DNA of 38,934 nt from an uncultured Treponema sp. (GCA_947167345.1 CAMVHR010000027.1:1-38934), one strand, 5' to 3'. Numbered from the stretch's first letter, positions 15,158 to 24,272 are shown. Notes: generated by a model from the sequence alone, not told the origin. A program made the numbers and translations.

Positions 15158-15984
15158 ACAGCAGTCTCCGTTATTGTATTCTGTAAGACAGCCAATCCAT
15201 ATAAAGCAGCCGTTTCACAGCGTAATATATTCGTTTTCAGATGGACGGGAACAAACCCACTCCTACTGACAAGTTCAATTTCAGAAGGAGAAATTCCACC
15301 TTCAGCTCCAACCATGACAGCTGCAGCGTCTGGCACGGCACCACATTCCAAAACCCGTCCTGAAGCCTCATGAAAAAGAACGGTTCTTGCAGACTGCTCA
15401 TACAATACAGCTGCAAAAGATGTTTCTGAGGCACAAGTCTCTTTTTGCCATAAACGGCAAGCCTCTTCTACAGAAACACAGGACAAAATCTTAGTATCTA
15501 CAGGAGAACCGCTTTGTTCCCTAGCTTCGGTTATAATGCGCTTCCAGCGTGTATCAGAAGACGAACATCGCTTTCTTGCACTTTCAATGCATCCGCTCTG
15601 ACAAAACTCACCTTCAACAGGAACAATTACCGACACTCCGCATTCCACAGCCTGTCGTATTATAAGTTCCATCTTGGGAGGTTTTGGTATAAACTGGAAA
15701 AGCCACAAATTCACATTAGATTTATGCTTTACGGGCAGAGCTTTCGCCCCAGTCTCAGACAATTGACCGCATGCAGCATCACCAGCAATAGTAAACACAG
15801 CAGTTTTTGTACTGGAATCAATTTTAGCAACTGTCATCTGCTGCAAAGTCCCGTCTGGAAGGCGGACATGTATCATGTCACCAATTTCAGAGCGAAGGAC
15901 AGAGCACACATAATGAAACTTCTTATCGGAAACAGTTATGAACCCTTTTGAATCGGGCATTGAATCTGCAACAAACTGACGCAT
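15139..15984 (-). CDS. rsmE: 16S rRNA (uracil-1498-N3)-methyltransferase RsmE
   Basis: A 281-aa SPOUT methyltransferase that modifies U1498 of 16S rRNA. Visible are the N-terminal PUA-like domain (about 1-75, with HYVCSVLRSEIGD), the central PKPPKMELIIRQAVECGV segment, VGAEGGISPSEI (SAM-binding knot) and the C-terminal NILRCETAALYGLAVLQ motif. A stretch at about 80-93 is somewhat longer than usual. It starts six bases after the ctp stop and overlaps the WecG/TagA-like gene at its end, so it is the second gene of a four-gene unit. No Shine-Dalgarno is seen before the ATG, so translation probably depends on coupling to ctp. Confidence 0.93.
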   Translation of the reverse strand: MRQFVADSMPDSKGFITVSDKKFHYVCSVLRSEIGDMIHVRLPDGTLQQMTVAKIDSSTKTAVFTIAGDAACGQLSETGAKALPVKHKSNVNLWLFQFIPKPPKMELIIRQAVECGVSVIVPVEGEFCQSGCIESARKRCSSSDTRWKRIITEAREQSGSPVDTKILSCVSVEEACRLWQKETCASETSFAAVLYEQSARTVLFHEASGRVLECGAVPDAAAVMVGAEGGISPSEIELVSRSGFVPVHLKTNILRCETAALYGLAVLQNTITETAVWQLKK

Positions 15985-15990
15985 ACAAAA

Positions 15991-17469
15991 CTATTTTTTA
16001 TCAGATTTAGTATCGGATTCCGCCTGAATTTCCTTCAGAGTTTTTGCAGATTTAGACAGTGCAAGGACATCTTCATTAGCAAACATGTCAAGAGCAGCAT
16101 TAAGCTGCACATCATAATCCAAATCATACAAGCGAGGCTTTCTTGTCCGCTCGACTTCATTGCGAATGACTTTTCTGATAATGCGAAGGTCAATGTTATA
16201 GTCCTTCTGAAGATTAACGGCATACGAACCAATGTCAACATCCGTCATGCCTGGATGATTTTCTACATACTCCGTAATTTTATCATCAGACATAAGGGCA
16301 GAATAAGCCTTTTCTTCATCTTCCGTAAACTCAGGATAATCCACTTTACGATCAGCAGGAATGCCGATTTTATCAATATTAACATCAGTAGGAGAATAAT
16401 ATTTTGCTACAGTAATCTTGAAGCCATCATTGGCAATTAGAGGTGTAGGTATCTGCACGCTACCCTTTCCGTAAGACTTTTCACCTACAAGATATGCCCT
16501 GTGAGTATCTTTCAGAGCACCAGCAACAATCTCACTGGCACTTGCAGAAGCACGATTAATCAGGACAATGACAGGGATGTTCTCATCAACCACGGTATTC
16601 TTTGGCGATGCCGTAAAAACCTGGTTTTCATAGGCAATGCGACTCTTGGTTTCAACTATCGTACCGTTGTCAACAAATTTATCTACCACAGCTACAGCAG
16701 CATTCAAAAGGCCACCACCATTATTGCGTAAATCAATTATGAGAGAATTGTAGTTTTCTGCCTCAAATGATTCCAGAGCCTGCTGTACTACAGCAGCAGT
16801 ATTGGTAGAAAATTCTGAAATCTTTATATAACCCGTAGAATGGATCATGCCATACTTTACAGAAGGAGTTTCAATTACTGCCCGAATAAGGGTCCTGTCA
16901 AATTCCATGGTCTTACCGCGACGAATTGTAACGGTTACAGGCTCCCCCACAGTTCCACGCAGCATACTGAGGACTTCGTTCATTGTAATAGTAGAAGTGT
17001 CAACGCCGTCAATCTTTATGATTCTGTCTCCGCTCTGAATTCCAGCCTGTTCTCCAGGAGAACCGTCGATAGGCTGAGCAACAAGTACATAAGCAGGCTT
17101 TTCAGGAGTATTTTCCGAAGGCTTTGAAATGGAAAGTCCTACACCTCCAAAAGAACCGTTTGTAGTATCTGAAAGATTGCGCCATTCATCTTTTGAAAGA
17201 TATGCAGAATGAGGATCTTTAAGACTGTCAAGCATACCTTTTAACGCACCTTGATACAAAACCTCGGGATCAACCTCTTCTACATAATTCTGCTGAATAT
17301 AATAATAAAGGGAATTAATTATCTCTAGATATTGTCTGTTTCTGACACTTTTTAAATCAGCAGATCCTGTCTGGGACTGTGCAAAACACTGAGAAGCACC
17401 AATAACAACTAAAAAAAGCCAGAAAGTCATGTACAAAGACTTCTTTAGCGAGAACGGTTTTTTATCCAT
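15991..17469 (-). CDS. Carboxy-terminal processing protease (S41)
   Basis: A 492-aa exported serine protease of the CtpA/Prc class. It has a signal peptide or N-terminal anchor (about 12-32, ending QCFAQ), a short helical region, a PDZ domain (about 110-195, GVGLSISK to the RRGKTMEF region), and the S41 domain with IIDLRNNGGGLLNAAV, the catalytic Ser in NRASASASEIVAGAL, and the catalytic Lys in GEKSYGKGSVQ. Such proteases trim C-termini of periplasmic proteins. The frame extends to 17604, but the ATG at 17469 gives the normal signal peptide and lies seven bases from a TATTAT. First gene of ctp-rsmE-wecG/tagA-like-sigma-54 activator. Confidence 0.93.
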   Translation of the reverse strand: MDKKPFSLKKSLYMTFWLFLVVIGASQCFAQSQTGSADLKSVRNRQYLEIINSLYYYIQQNYVEEVDPEVLYQGALKGMLDSLKDPHSAYLSKDEWRNLSDTTNGSFGGVGLSISKPSENTPEKPAYVLVAQPIDGSPGEQAGIQSGDRIIKIDGVDTSTITMNEVLSMLRGTVGEPVTVTIRRGKTMEFDRTLIRAVIETPSVKYGMIHSTGYIKISEFSTNTAAVVQQALESFEAENYNSLIIDLRNNGGGLLNAAVAVVDKFVDNGTIVETKSRIAYENQVFTASPKNTVVDENIPVIVLINRASASASEIVAGALKDTHRAYLVGEKSYGKGSVQIPTPLIANDGFKITVAKYYSPTDVNIDKIGIPADRKVDYPEFTEDEEKAYSALMSDDKITEYVENHPGMTDVDIGSYAVNLQKDYNIDLRIIRKVIRNEVERTRKPRLYDLDYDVQLNAALDMFANEDVLALSKSAKTLKEIQAESDTKSDKK

Positions 17470-17476
17470 GTCTTGT

Positions 17477-17528
17477 ATAATACGTTGTTTTTTATGTCTA
17501 TGCAAGAGTTTAAAGAATGTGTTATAAT
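17477..17528. promoter_or_regulatory. Divergent promoters sharing one -35 hexamer (ctp / minD-like)
   Basis: The hexamer at 17500-17505 reads ATGCAA on plus and TTGCAT on minus. It lies exactly 17 bp from a perfect TATAAT (17523-17528, plus) and exactly 17 bp from TATTAT (17477-17482, minus). The start codons follow after six and seven bases. Sharing one -35 means only one direction can be occupied at a time; both mRNAs would be leaderless. Confidence 0.5.
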
Positions 17529-17534
17529 CCAACC

Positions 17535-18680
17535 ATGCAGATAATACCAGTAGCCAGCGGTAAAGGCGGCGTAGGAAAAAGCCTTTTAAGTGCAAACCTT
17601 GCAATTGCGCTCGGACAAGCAGGCAAAAAAGTCGTCATTGCCGATTTAGATTTAGGGGCGTCAAACCTTCACCTTGTCATAGGACAATCAGCACCAAAAA
17701 AAGGAATCGGAACATATCTTACAGGACAGACAAAATTTGAAGATTTAATCATGCCCACCGACTATCAGAATGTTTCATTCATTGCCGGAGACTCAGAAAT
17801 TCCAGGACTTACATCCTTAAAAGCAAGTAAAAAGAATGACCTGATACACAACTTCTGCAACATCAAAGCAGACTATCTTATTCTTGATCTTGGTGCAGGC
17901 ACACACCTTACAATTCTGGACATGTTTCTTCTTTCGCCACAGGGGATCGTTGTAACGGCACCAACCGTAACAGCCACACTCAACGGCTATCTTTTCCTTA
18001 AGAACATCGTATTCAGAATGATGTACAACACATACAGGAGAGGAACTGATGCCTACGAATATCTGGAAACACTAAGAAAAGACTCTTCATCCCTACAAAG
18101 GCTGTACATTCCGCAGCTTGTTGAAGAGCTTAAAAAGCGTGATCCTCAAAACACAGAACTGTTCATTTCCCGCATGAGGAAATTTCATCCAAGACTTGTA
18201 CTTAACATGATAGACGACCCGAAAGATGCAGATAGGGCAATTAAAATCAGACATTCTTGCCAGCAGTACCTTGGACTGGACATAGAGCACATGGGTGTTA
18301 TATACAGGGACTCAACACAGGACAAGGCACTGGCTTCACGTCTGCCAGTCATAGTATACAAGCCGCAATCTATCATAGGACAAGCAATTTACAGAATTGC
18401 AGACAAAATCATCCAGTCGGAAACGCTTGTCTTTGACGCAGCCTATGACGTAACGGAAGCTGCTGACGATTCATTCAACCTTGCAAGCGAAGAAGCAGCC
18501 GAAGACTTTAATGCAAAAATGGCCTATGTCGAAGAGCTTGCCGGAACAGGAGCATTGACGGCAGGAGAACTTGCCGAGTTTATAAAACAGCAGCAATTTG
18601 AAATTACAAGATTAAAAAACGAAAACAACTTGCTGAAAAAAAAGATTATAATGGCAGCAAGACAAGGATTCAAGATTTAA
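17535..18680 (+). CDS. MinD/FlhG-family P-loop ATPase
   Basis: A 381-aa cytoplasmic ATPase of the ParA/MinD group. The deviant Walker A SGKGGVGKS (about 8-16), the switch-like DLDLGASNLH, and the Walker B LILDLGAG are clear. Residues about 150-215 carry an insertion rich in charged helices, and the C-terminus (about 340-381) is a coiled coil ending in basic residues, different from the usual MinD membrane-targeting helix. It may place flagella, poles or other structures; no flagellar or min genes are nearby to decide. The frame opens at 17517, but the ATG at 17535 matches family N-termini and the -10. lgt begins one base after its stop. Confidence 0.9.
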   Translation: MQIIPVASGKGGVGKSLLSANLAIALGQAGKKVVIADLDLGASNLHLVIGQSAPKKGIGTYLTGQTKFEDLIMPTDYQNVSFIAGDSEIPGLTSLKASKKNDLIHNFCNIKADYLILDLGAGTHLTILDMFLLSPQGIVVTAPTVTATLNGYLFLKNIVFRMMYNTYRRGTDAYEYLETLRKDSSSLQRLYIPQLVEELKKRDPQNTELFISRMRKFHPRLVLNMIDDPKDADRAIKIRHSCQQYLGLDIEHMGVIYRDSTQDKALASRLPVIVYKPQSIIGQAIYRIADKIIQSETLVFDAAYDVTEAADDSFNLASEEAAEDFNAKMAYVEELAGTGALTAGELAEFIKQQQFEITRLKNENNLLKKKIIMAARQGFKI

Positions 18681-18681
18681 T

Positions 18682-19668
18682 ATGTTTACACCGTTATACA
18701 TTCACTATCCTTCATGGATTCACCCGGAACTTTTCCCGGGTGTTCCGGTTCTTGGGCTTATACGTTGGTATGGTCTCATGTACATCTGTGCATTTGCAAC
18801 AGCTTTTCACATTCTCAAAAAAGAACAGAAAGAAGGTCTTTTGGACGGTTCGGAAGGGAAAGCTTCAGAAGATGACATCTACAGCTTTATTGCATGGGGA
18901 ATTGTTTTCCTTATTCTTGGAGCAAGAATATTTTCAACGCTAGTATATGATACAAGCGGAGAATACTGGAAAAAACCGTGGCTCATTTTCTGGCCTTTTG
19001 ACACCCTTACACATGAATTTACAGGTCTCGCAGGGATGTCTTACCACGGAGGTTTTATAGGCGGTCTTTTAGGAATGATCATCTGGTGCAGAATTCATAA
19101 AAGACCTCTATGGAAATGGATAGACGCAATGTGCATTGCTATTCCTCTGGGCTACACCTTTGGAAGAATTGGCAATTTCATGAACGGTGAATTATATGGA
19201 AGAATTACAACTGTTCCATGGGGCATGATTTTCCCGAGGGCAGAATCAGAATCATTTTCGCTCAGCCTTCCGTGGGTTCAAGACTTTGTAAACCGCTGTG
19301 GAATGACTATAAAAGAAGGGCAGAAAATTGTAAACCTTCCACGACACCCGAGCCAGCTGTATGAAGCTTTTTTTGAAGGGTTAATACTTTTTCTGTGCTT
19401 GTTCCCATTACGCAAGCACAAGCCTTTTGACGGATTTATCGGGGCAATGTATACAATCGGTTATGGACTGGTAAGATTCTTCATTGAATATTTCCGACAG
19501 CCAGATGCAGACTTGGGTTACCGCATTTCAAAGGACGGAAGTAAAATCCTATATCAAAATACGTCTTTTGCAAACATTTCGACAGGCCAGATTCTATGCT
19601 TTCTTATGATTGCAGGAGGACTAATCCTGATGCTCATTCTGCATATAAGAAACAAACAACAGCCTTAG
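18682..19668 (+). CDS. lgt: Prolipoprotein diacylglyceryl transferase
   Basis: An inner-membrane enzyme that attaches diacylglycerol to the lipobox Cys of prolipoproteins. At 328 aa it is slightly longer than the E. coli protein. About seven transmembrane helices are visible. The signature GRIGNFMNGELYGR (about 161-174), SYHGGFIGGLLG and RHPSQLYEAFFEG are conserved. An insertion after the signature (about 185-215, between VPWGMIFPRA and RHPSQLYE) carries a soluble loop. It starts one base after the MinD-like stop, so it is co-transcribed with it. Substrates in the window include the solute-binding lipoprotein. Confidence 0.96.
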   Translation: MFTPLYIHYPSWIHPELFPGVPVLGLIRWYGLMYICAFATAFHILKKEQKEGLLDGSEGKASEDDIYSFIAWGIVFLILGARIFSTLVYDTSGEYWKKPWLIFWPFDTLTHEFTGLAGMSYHGGFIGGLLGMIIWCRIHKRPLWKWIDAMCIAIPLGYTFGRIGNFMNGELYGRITTVPWGMIFPRAESESFSLSLPWVQDFVNRCGMTIKEGQKIVNLPRHPSQLYEAFFEGLILFLCLFPLRKHKPFDGFIGAMYTIGYGLVRFFIEYFRQPDADLGYRISKDGSKILYQNTSFANISTGQILCFLMIAGGLILMLILHIRNKQQP

Positions 19669-19728
19669 ACATCAATATTTTTTATAAATAGCTTCCATTT
19701 GCTAACTAATCTTGGTAAAATACTTTCC

Positions 19729-21030
19729 ATGGAACAGTTAAAGTGGATAATTCTGGCAATTGCAATAATCATGTATGGGCTCGTAATTGTTTTTCAAAAC
19801 AAGAAAGTCTATTTTACGACAATAGCTGCCATACTTGTCATTATTCTTGCAGTTGCTTTTAAAGGAGCCCTGTTTTCTTTACAGCAGGTGTTTTTCGAAA
19901 TCGTGAACTGGAATGTCCTTATGATATATTTGGGCAGCATGATAATAGCATCCCTGTTCATATATTCACAAGTGCCGGCACGAATTGCAGATTCAATAAT
20001 TGCGAACTGCAAGAATACCGGCATTGCAATAGTCGCCATTCTTGCAATGACGGGCATCATTTCTATCTTTGTAGAAAACGTTGCTACAGTACTGGTAATG
20101 GCACCGATTGCCCTTGCCCTGTGTAAAAAAATAAAGCTTAACCCTACTAATTTCATGATAGGACTTGCCGTAATGAGCAACCTGGAAGGAACAGCAACCC
20201 TTGTTGGAGATCCTCCTTCCATGATTTTTGCAAGTTTCGCCGGGTATAATTTCAATGACTTTTTTGTTCACGAAGGAAGGCTTTCCATATTCTTTATAAT
20301 ACAGGCAGGAATGCTAGCCGGATGCATATTCTTTTACGCATTTTTTGCCAGAGCCGGTAAAAATAAAATAGAAATGACTCCTGCAAAAGTAGTTTCATGG
20401 CTGCCTTTCGGACTTTTGCTTGCAATGATTTTTGGACTCGCCGCCGTATCATTCATTCATACTGACTTTGCATATTTAAGCGGGCTGTTTGTACTTGCCC
20501 TTGGAATTACTGGTATTTTGTGGTACATGTTTTCTCAGAAAAAAACTGGAAGCGAAGCATGGACTTTGATAAAGGAACTGGACTGGGAAACTATTTTCTT
20601 TTTAATCGGCATTTTCGTTGTCATAGGCGGAATACAAAGAATAGGTCTTTTGGAAGATTTTGCACAGTTCCTTGCAGGCGTTACTGGCGGTTCCCGCATT
20701 ATCGGATTTCTTATCATACTTGCCGTTTCCATCATAATCAGTGGATTTGTTGACAATGTGCCGTACATTATCGCAATGCTTCCTGTAGCCGCATCGATGG
20801 CAGATTCTATCGGTCTGAAGAGGGAGTTATTCATGTTCGCACTACTCGTTGGAAGCTGTCTCGGCGGAAACCTTACACCGTTCGGAGCAAGCGCAAATAT
20901 CGTCGCAATGGGAATTGTAAAGAAAGAAAACTATCCAATGAATTTCGGAAGATGGGTAAAGATTGGAGTTCCATTTACACTCATAACGACTTCCGCTGCT
21001 GCAATTTTACTCTGGCTACTGTGGACATAA
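19729..21030 (+). CDS. ArsB/NhaD/SLC13-type ion permease
   Basis: A 433-aa inner-membrane transporter of the ion transporter superfamily with about 11-12 transmembrane helices in two halves. Both halves show the family hairpin motifs: IFVENVATVLVMAPI and SNLEGTATLVGDPPSMI in the first, GFVDNVPYIIAMLP and GSCLGGNLTPFGASANIVA in the second. The family carries arsenite, Na+/H+ or dicarboxylates; the substrate cannot be read from sequence. The frame opens at 19699, but the ATG at 19729 is preferred: TAAAAT (19716-19721) lies seven bases upstream and no Shine-Dalgarno is present. Confidence 0.9.
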   Translation: MEQLKWIILAIAIIMYGLVIVFQNKKVYFTTIAAILVIILAVAFKGALFSLQQVFFEIVNWNVLMIYLGSMIIASLFIYSQVPARIADSIIANCKNTGIAIVAILAMTGIISIFVENVATVLVMAPIALALCKKIKLNPTNFMIGLAVMSNLEGTATLVGDPPSMIFASFAGYNFNDFFVHEGRLSIFFIIQAGMLAGCIFFYAFFARAGKNKIEMTPAKVVSWLPFGLLLAMIFGLAAVSFIHTDFAYLSGLFVLALGITGILWYMFSQKKTGSEAWTLIKELDWETIFFLIGIFVVIGGIQRIGLLEDFAQFLAGVTGGSRIIGFLIILAVSIIISGFVDNVPYIIAMLPVAASMADSIGLKRELFMFALLVGSCLGGNLTPFGASANIVAMGIVKKENYPMNFGRWVKIGVPFTLITTSAAAILLWLLWT

Positions 21031-21058
21031 AAAAAAGCCAGCCTATTTGAGGCTGGCT
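21028..21058 (-). terminator. Terminator of the 130-aa protein gene
   Basis: AGCCAGCCT (21036-21044) and AGGCTGGCT (21050-21058) form a perfect 9-bp stem with a five-base loop. On the minus strand eight T follow at once (21028-21035), overlapping the stop codon of the permease gene. The plus-strand side has no T run, so it works mainly leftward. Confidence 0.8.
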
Positions 21059-21066
21059 CTTACATG

Positions 21067-21459
21067 TTATGCTGAAAGGTTAAACAACATTCCCGGTTCA
21101 GGAATAAGACCTGCAAATCCGTACGTTTCTGGAATTGATGCCTGTGCAATTGCATTGTGTATCTGATCTTGATAGCTTTTAATCAATGCATCTTTCTGGT
21201 TGTCAGTCAAGGCAAGGACATCGTTTCTAGATATTGTTTTTTTATCCATATTTACAAGCTGATCAATCAATGTATTCAGAATGTGAACTTTATCAAGAGA
21301 GACTGTTTTCTGCCCGTTTTTTGCGGCAGTGCCATGTACATGGCTAAGCTGTGAGTAAATGACAGCATTAGGCTTTACCGGAACATACAGTCTTCCGCTA
21401 GAAGATGATGCCACCGTGCTATACGTTGCTGCGTTTAAGGATATCGAATTTCTGTACAT
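21067..21459 (-). CDS. Small protein of unknown function
   Basis: A 130-aa protein without signal peptide or membrane segment. Residues 1-35 are rich in Ser/Tyr/Asn and look disordered; about 45-115 are predicted helical with charged residues (SLDKVHILNTLIDQL, DNQKDALIKSYQDQIHNAI); the end is hydrophobic and Pro/Gly-rich (GFAGLIPEPGMLF). No family is recognised. A good ribosome site (AGAGAGGT) precedes the ATG, and a strong terminator follows, which supports a real gene. It is downstream of the solute-binding lipoprotein on the same strand, 73 bp away. Confidence 0.75.
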   Translation of the reverse strand: MYRNSISLNAATYSTVASSSSGRLYVPVKPNAVIYSQLSHVHGTAAKNGQKTVSLDKVHILNTLIDQLVNMDKKTISRNDVLALTDNQKDALIKSYQDQIHNAIAQASIPETYGFAGLIPEPGMLFNLSA

Positions 21460-21532
21460 ATTGCCACCTCTCTAATTTTATTATCGGAGGCGAGCAAAAG
21501 TTGTTTAGAGAATTCTTTAGGTTATATGCAAA

Positions 21533-22885
21533 TCAGAATGCCTGTTTTGCCCATGCATCTATTCTCTGTTCCAGTGTTTTTACTTCACGGTCTTCGCGAG
21601 TATCGATGCTTTCTGTCAGATAAGGAATAATTATTCTTTCTTTTATGCTGCTCCATCGTGATGGCAGTGCATTTGGAACTGACAAATAGTTTTCCATAGG
21701 TAGATTTTCAAGTAATTCTCTGTAATAGATTGGAAAAACGGTCTCATTTACTTCTTTTATTGAAGAAAACCCTCCTACGATGCCAAATTTAGAGGTAGTA
21801 AGGTTCATTTTTTTCATTCGTTCCATAAGTTGCTTTTGAGTATCCTTAGAAAAGAACCACTCCATGAAGATTTTTGCTTTTTGGGGATTTCGAGCTTTTT
21901 TATATAGCCCCAATGACACTATGTTGTCCTCCATCATAATGTATTCCCCATCGGAAAGCCATCTAAAAGATATTGCAGCAGTTTCATTATGCTTTTGTGT
22001 AAAAAATTCATTGCTTGGCATGTAGACAAAAAGACATTTGTCTGTTGACAGCTGATTCGACTTGTGCATGTAAAGATATTTGAACTGAAAGTTCTGCTCT
22101 ACAGCCGTACTTTCATTGGAACTGGTTGTCCAATTCTTACAGTACTGAATAACCTGCTGCAACGCATTTTCATTATATGAAAACACTTTTTCATCTTCTT
22201 TATAGGAAGCACCTTTCAGTTTTGTAACATTGTATACAAAGTCAGCATCCCAAGACGGAGCATAGCCCATAGTAAGGAATGTAGTTCCAGCTTCATTTTT
22301 TGCTGTGAATTTTGATGCAGCATTTTTTATGTCTTCAAGCATGATTATGTGATCATCAGTAATGAATGAAGAATTGTTCTTGCTGAAAACCATTGTAGGC
22401 AAATTAAAACTGACAGGAAGAAGATACTGAGTCCCCTTTGACGTTCCATATTCAAGAAGTTTTGAATAAAAAATGCTTCTTGAAAGTTTATGCTCACCGA
22501 ATACGAATTCTACCGGAGAAAAGTTCTTTCTTATGTTTTCAGTTTTAAGGGCAGATGCTATGACCAAATCTGGAATCTGCTCGTCTTTTGCAGGAGGGAA
22601 AGCCCTTAATACCTCTTTTTTGTAGATAATGACAGCTTGAGCATCGTGAGTTGCATTGAACAACTCGACATAAGAAGCAAGCTCTTCGCTATCTGTCCAT
22701 ATTACAATTGGATTTTTACGCTCGTTTGATACCGAACATGAAGAAAATAAAAAGGCACCCGCAAATATAAAACAAACAACAGCACAAGCTGCTGCATGTA
22801 AAACTAATTTTGCAAATGCCTTTCTTACTGTATTATTGAGAAAGCTTGTCAGCTGTATCGTAAATAGCTTTGTATACAATATCAA
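21533..22885 (-). CDS. Extracellular solute-binding lipoprotein
   Basis: A 450-aa lipoprotein of the family 1 solute-binding type (ABC importer receptors, often for sugars). The signal region is followed by a lipobox LFSSC, then IVIWTDSEELASYVELFNATHD, the usual first strand and helix, and later SFRWLSDGEYIMMEDNIVSLGLYKKARNPQKAKIFMEWFFS. No ATG is available near the signal peptide; TTG at 22885 is chosen because GAAGAGG lies seven bases before it. The gene overlaps the end of the aminotransferase gene by 53 bp, so translation is coupled. No ABC permease or ATPase gene is adjacent, so its transport partner lies elsewhere or is absent. Confidence 0.85.
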   Translation of the reverse strand: MILYTKLFTIQLTSFLNNTVRKAFAKLVLHAAACAVVCFIFAGAFLFSSCSVSNERKNPIVIWTDSEELASYVELFNATHDAQAVIIYKKEVLRAFPPAKDEQIPDLVIASALKTENIRKNFSPVEFVFGEHKLSRSIFYSKLLEYGTSKGTQYLLPVSFNLPTMVFSKNNSSFITDDHIIMLEDIKNAASKFTAKNEAGTTFLTMGYAPSWDADFVYNVTKLKGASYKEDEKVFSYNENALQQVIQYCKNWTTSSNESTAVEQNFQFKYLYMHKSNQLSTDKCLFVYMPSNEFFTQKHNETAAISFRWLSDGEYIMMEDNIVSLGLYKKARNPQKAKIFMEWFFSKDTQKQLMERMKKMNLTTSKFGIVGGFSSIKEVNETVFPIYYRELLENLPMENYLSVPNALPSRWSSIKERIIIPYLTESIDTREDREVKTLEQRIDAWAKQAF

Positions 22886-24125
22886 TTTTATCCTCTTCAA
22901 GAGAGCTAAACGCAACCCTTAATGTATGAGCATCGATTGATATTGTACCAATTCCCTGATCTTTAAGCAACTTCTGTCTAAGAATTTCTGCATCTACGCT
23001 TTTTGTATGGAAAGACATAAAGTATCCTGAATTGAATGGCAATGGTTCAATTTCTTTGCTAGAATGGGATGACACGAATGCTTTCACAGCTTTATAACGT
23101 CGTTCAAGAATGTCCCTAAAGGCTTTTTTCTGATTTTCTGTTTCAGGATCAAGATAAGCCTTTAACAGCAATGTCTGTGGCGGAGTTGAAGAGCATGATA
23201 CCGAAGAACGGATTGCTCCCATCAGTTTTTTTACAAGTGCATCGTACTGCTCGTCCGTAAGCCCCTTGCATCCAAAAGTAATAAAGCCACAACGGAACCC
23301 CCACACAAAATCTTCTTTTGTAGGTCCGTCTATTTTTGCAGCAAGTACGTTTGGACTCAAATCGGCAAGATATGCAAACAAAGACTGCCTTTCAACTTCT
23401 TCTTCATAGGCAAGTCCGAAATATGCATCATCACACCATACCATTACTTTTGTACCGTTATCTGCAAGACGCTTTACCATCGCAACAATCTGTTCTGCTT
23501 CAGCATGGGTCGGGCTGTAACCAGACGGATTCTGAGGAAAGTTAAGAAGAACGCGTACTGAGCCTGATTTTGCCTGTTCCTCCATTGCATTTTCAAGTCC
23601 CTTGATATTGAATTTTCCATCTGCAAACATAGGAAACTGTATGAACCCTGCATCACGGCGGGCACTTGCAATCAGAATGTAATTATCCCATGAAGGATCT
23701 GCTGCAAGCAACGGTTTTGTACTGTCAAGAAACAAATCTGAAAGATATGATATACCTGCTGTAAGTCCCGGAACTACAACAGGAAGAGATATTTTTTTAT
23801 CTTTAAGCAACGGATTTTTCTTTATGATGTTTTCTTTCCATATTGCACGCAAATCTGCATTTCCTGCTGTCGGTGCATAAGCAACAAGCTCTCCTGATGA
23901 CAAGTCCGGCGCATTCTTATGAACGGATTCCAGAATGGCAGGCTTTCCGTTTATGACTGTCATGCCGATTGTTCCATTTGCGGTTTTTCCAAACTGCTTT
24001 GCTTCACCGCTTTGTGCTATTATACCTTTAGGAAAATAAAGGCGAGTTCCTAAATCAGAGAGAAGAGCTCCCGGAGTTGATCCTTCTAGAATGGAATTTA
24101 ATTCCTGTGCTAATGGCGTAATCAT
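22833..24125 (-). CDS. PLP-dependent aminotransferase (class I/II)
   Basis: A 430-aa cytoplasmic fold type I PLP enzyme. Visible are the substrate-side AYAPTAGNADLRAIW, the cofactor-ring segment VPGLTAGISYLSDLF, LNFPQNPSGYSPT (the NPSG motif), WCDDAYFGLAYE, the likely Schiff-base Lys in DGPTKEDFVWGFRCGF, and the C-terminal LRVAFSSLEED with the carboxylate-binding Arg. The amino donor is not predictable. The overlap with the solute-binding gene suggests a shared metabolic task. A consensus-like promoter lies directly upstream, so the mRNA leader is at most a few bases. Confidence 0.9.
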   Translation of the reverse strand: MITPLAQELNSILEGSTPGALLSDLGTRLYFPKGIIAQSGEAKQFGKTANGTIGMTVINGKPAILESVHKNAPDLSSGELVAYAPTAGNADLRAIWKENIIKKNPLLKDKKISLPVVVPGLTAGISYLSDLFLDSTKPLLAADPSWDNYILIASARRDAGFIQFPMFADGKFNIKGLENAMEEQAKSGSVRVLLNFPQNPSGYSPTHAEAEQIVAMVKRLADNGTKVMVWCDDAYFGLAYEEEVERQSLFAYLADLSPNVLAAKIDGPTKEDFVWGFRCGFITFGCKGLTDEQYDALVKKLMGAIRSSVSCSSTPPQTLLLKAYLDPETENQKKAFRDILERRYKAVKAFVSSHSSKEIEPLPFNSGYFMSFHTKSVDAEILRQKLLKDQGIGTISIDAHTLRVAFSSLEEDKIDIVYKAIYDTADKLSQ

Positions 24126-24134
24126 AATGCGTAT

Positions 24135-24163
24135 AGTATCTAAAAATTAAACTTGAATGTCAA
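24135..24163 (-). promoter_or_regulatory. Promoter of the aminotransferase operon
   Basis: On the minus strand a perfect TTGACA (24158-24163) lies 17 bp from GATACT (24135-24140), and the ATG at 24125 follows nine bases after the -10. An alternative -10 (TACTAT) with 19-bp spacing would end seven bases before the ATG. Confidence 0.6.
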
Positions 24164-24237
24164 TATTTTTTAGTTTCAAATTTGCATATTTATACATTAT
24201 TTCCAATTTTTTCTAAACTATATGCACAAAAATACAA

Positions 24238-24266
24238 TTGAGTGATGTGCTGTATTTGCCGATAGT
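24238..24266 (+). promoter_or_regulatory. Bat operon promoter, predicted leaderless
   Basis: TTGAGT (24238-24243) and GATAGT (24261-24266) are exactly 17 bp apart, and the moxR ATG (24273) begins six bases after the -10. No Shine-Dalgarno is present. Confidence 0.55.
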
Positions 24267-24272
24267 TACTGC

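Noticed and set aside
17470-17604. Upstream extension of the ctp gene to 17604
   Set aside because: The extension is antisense to the MinD-like start, lacks a ribosome site and would bury the signal peptide; the ATG at 17469 fits better.
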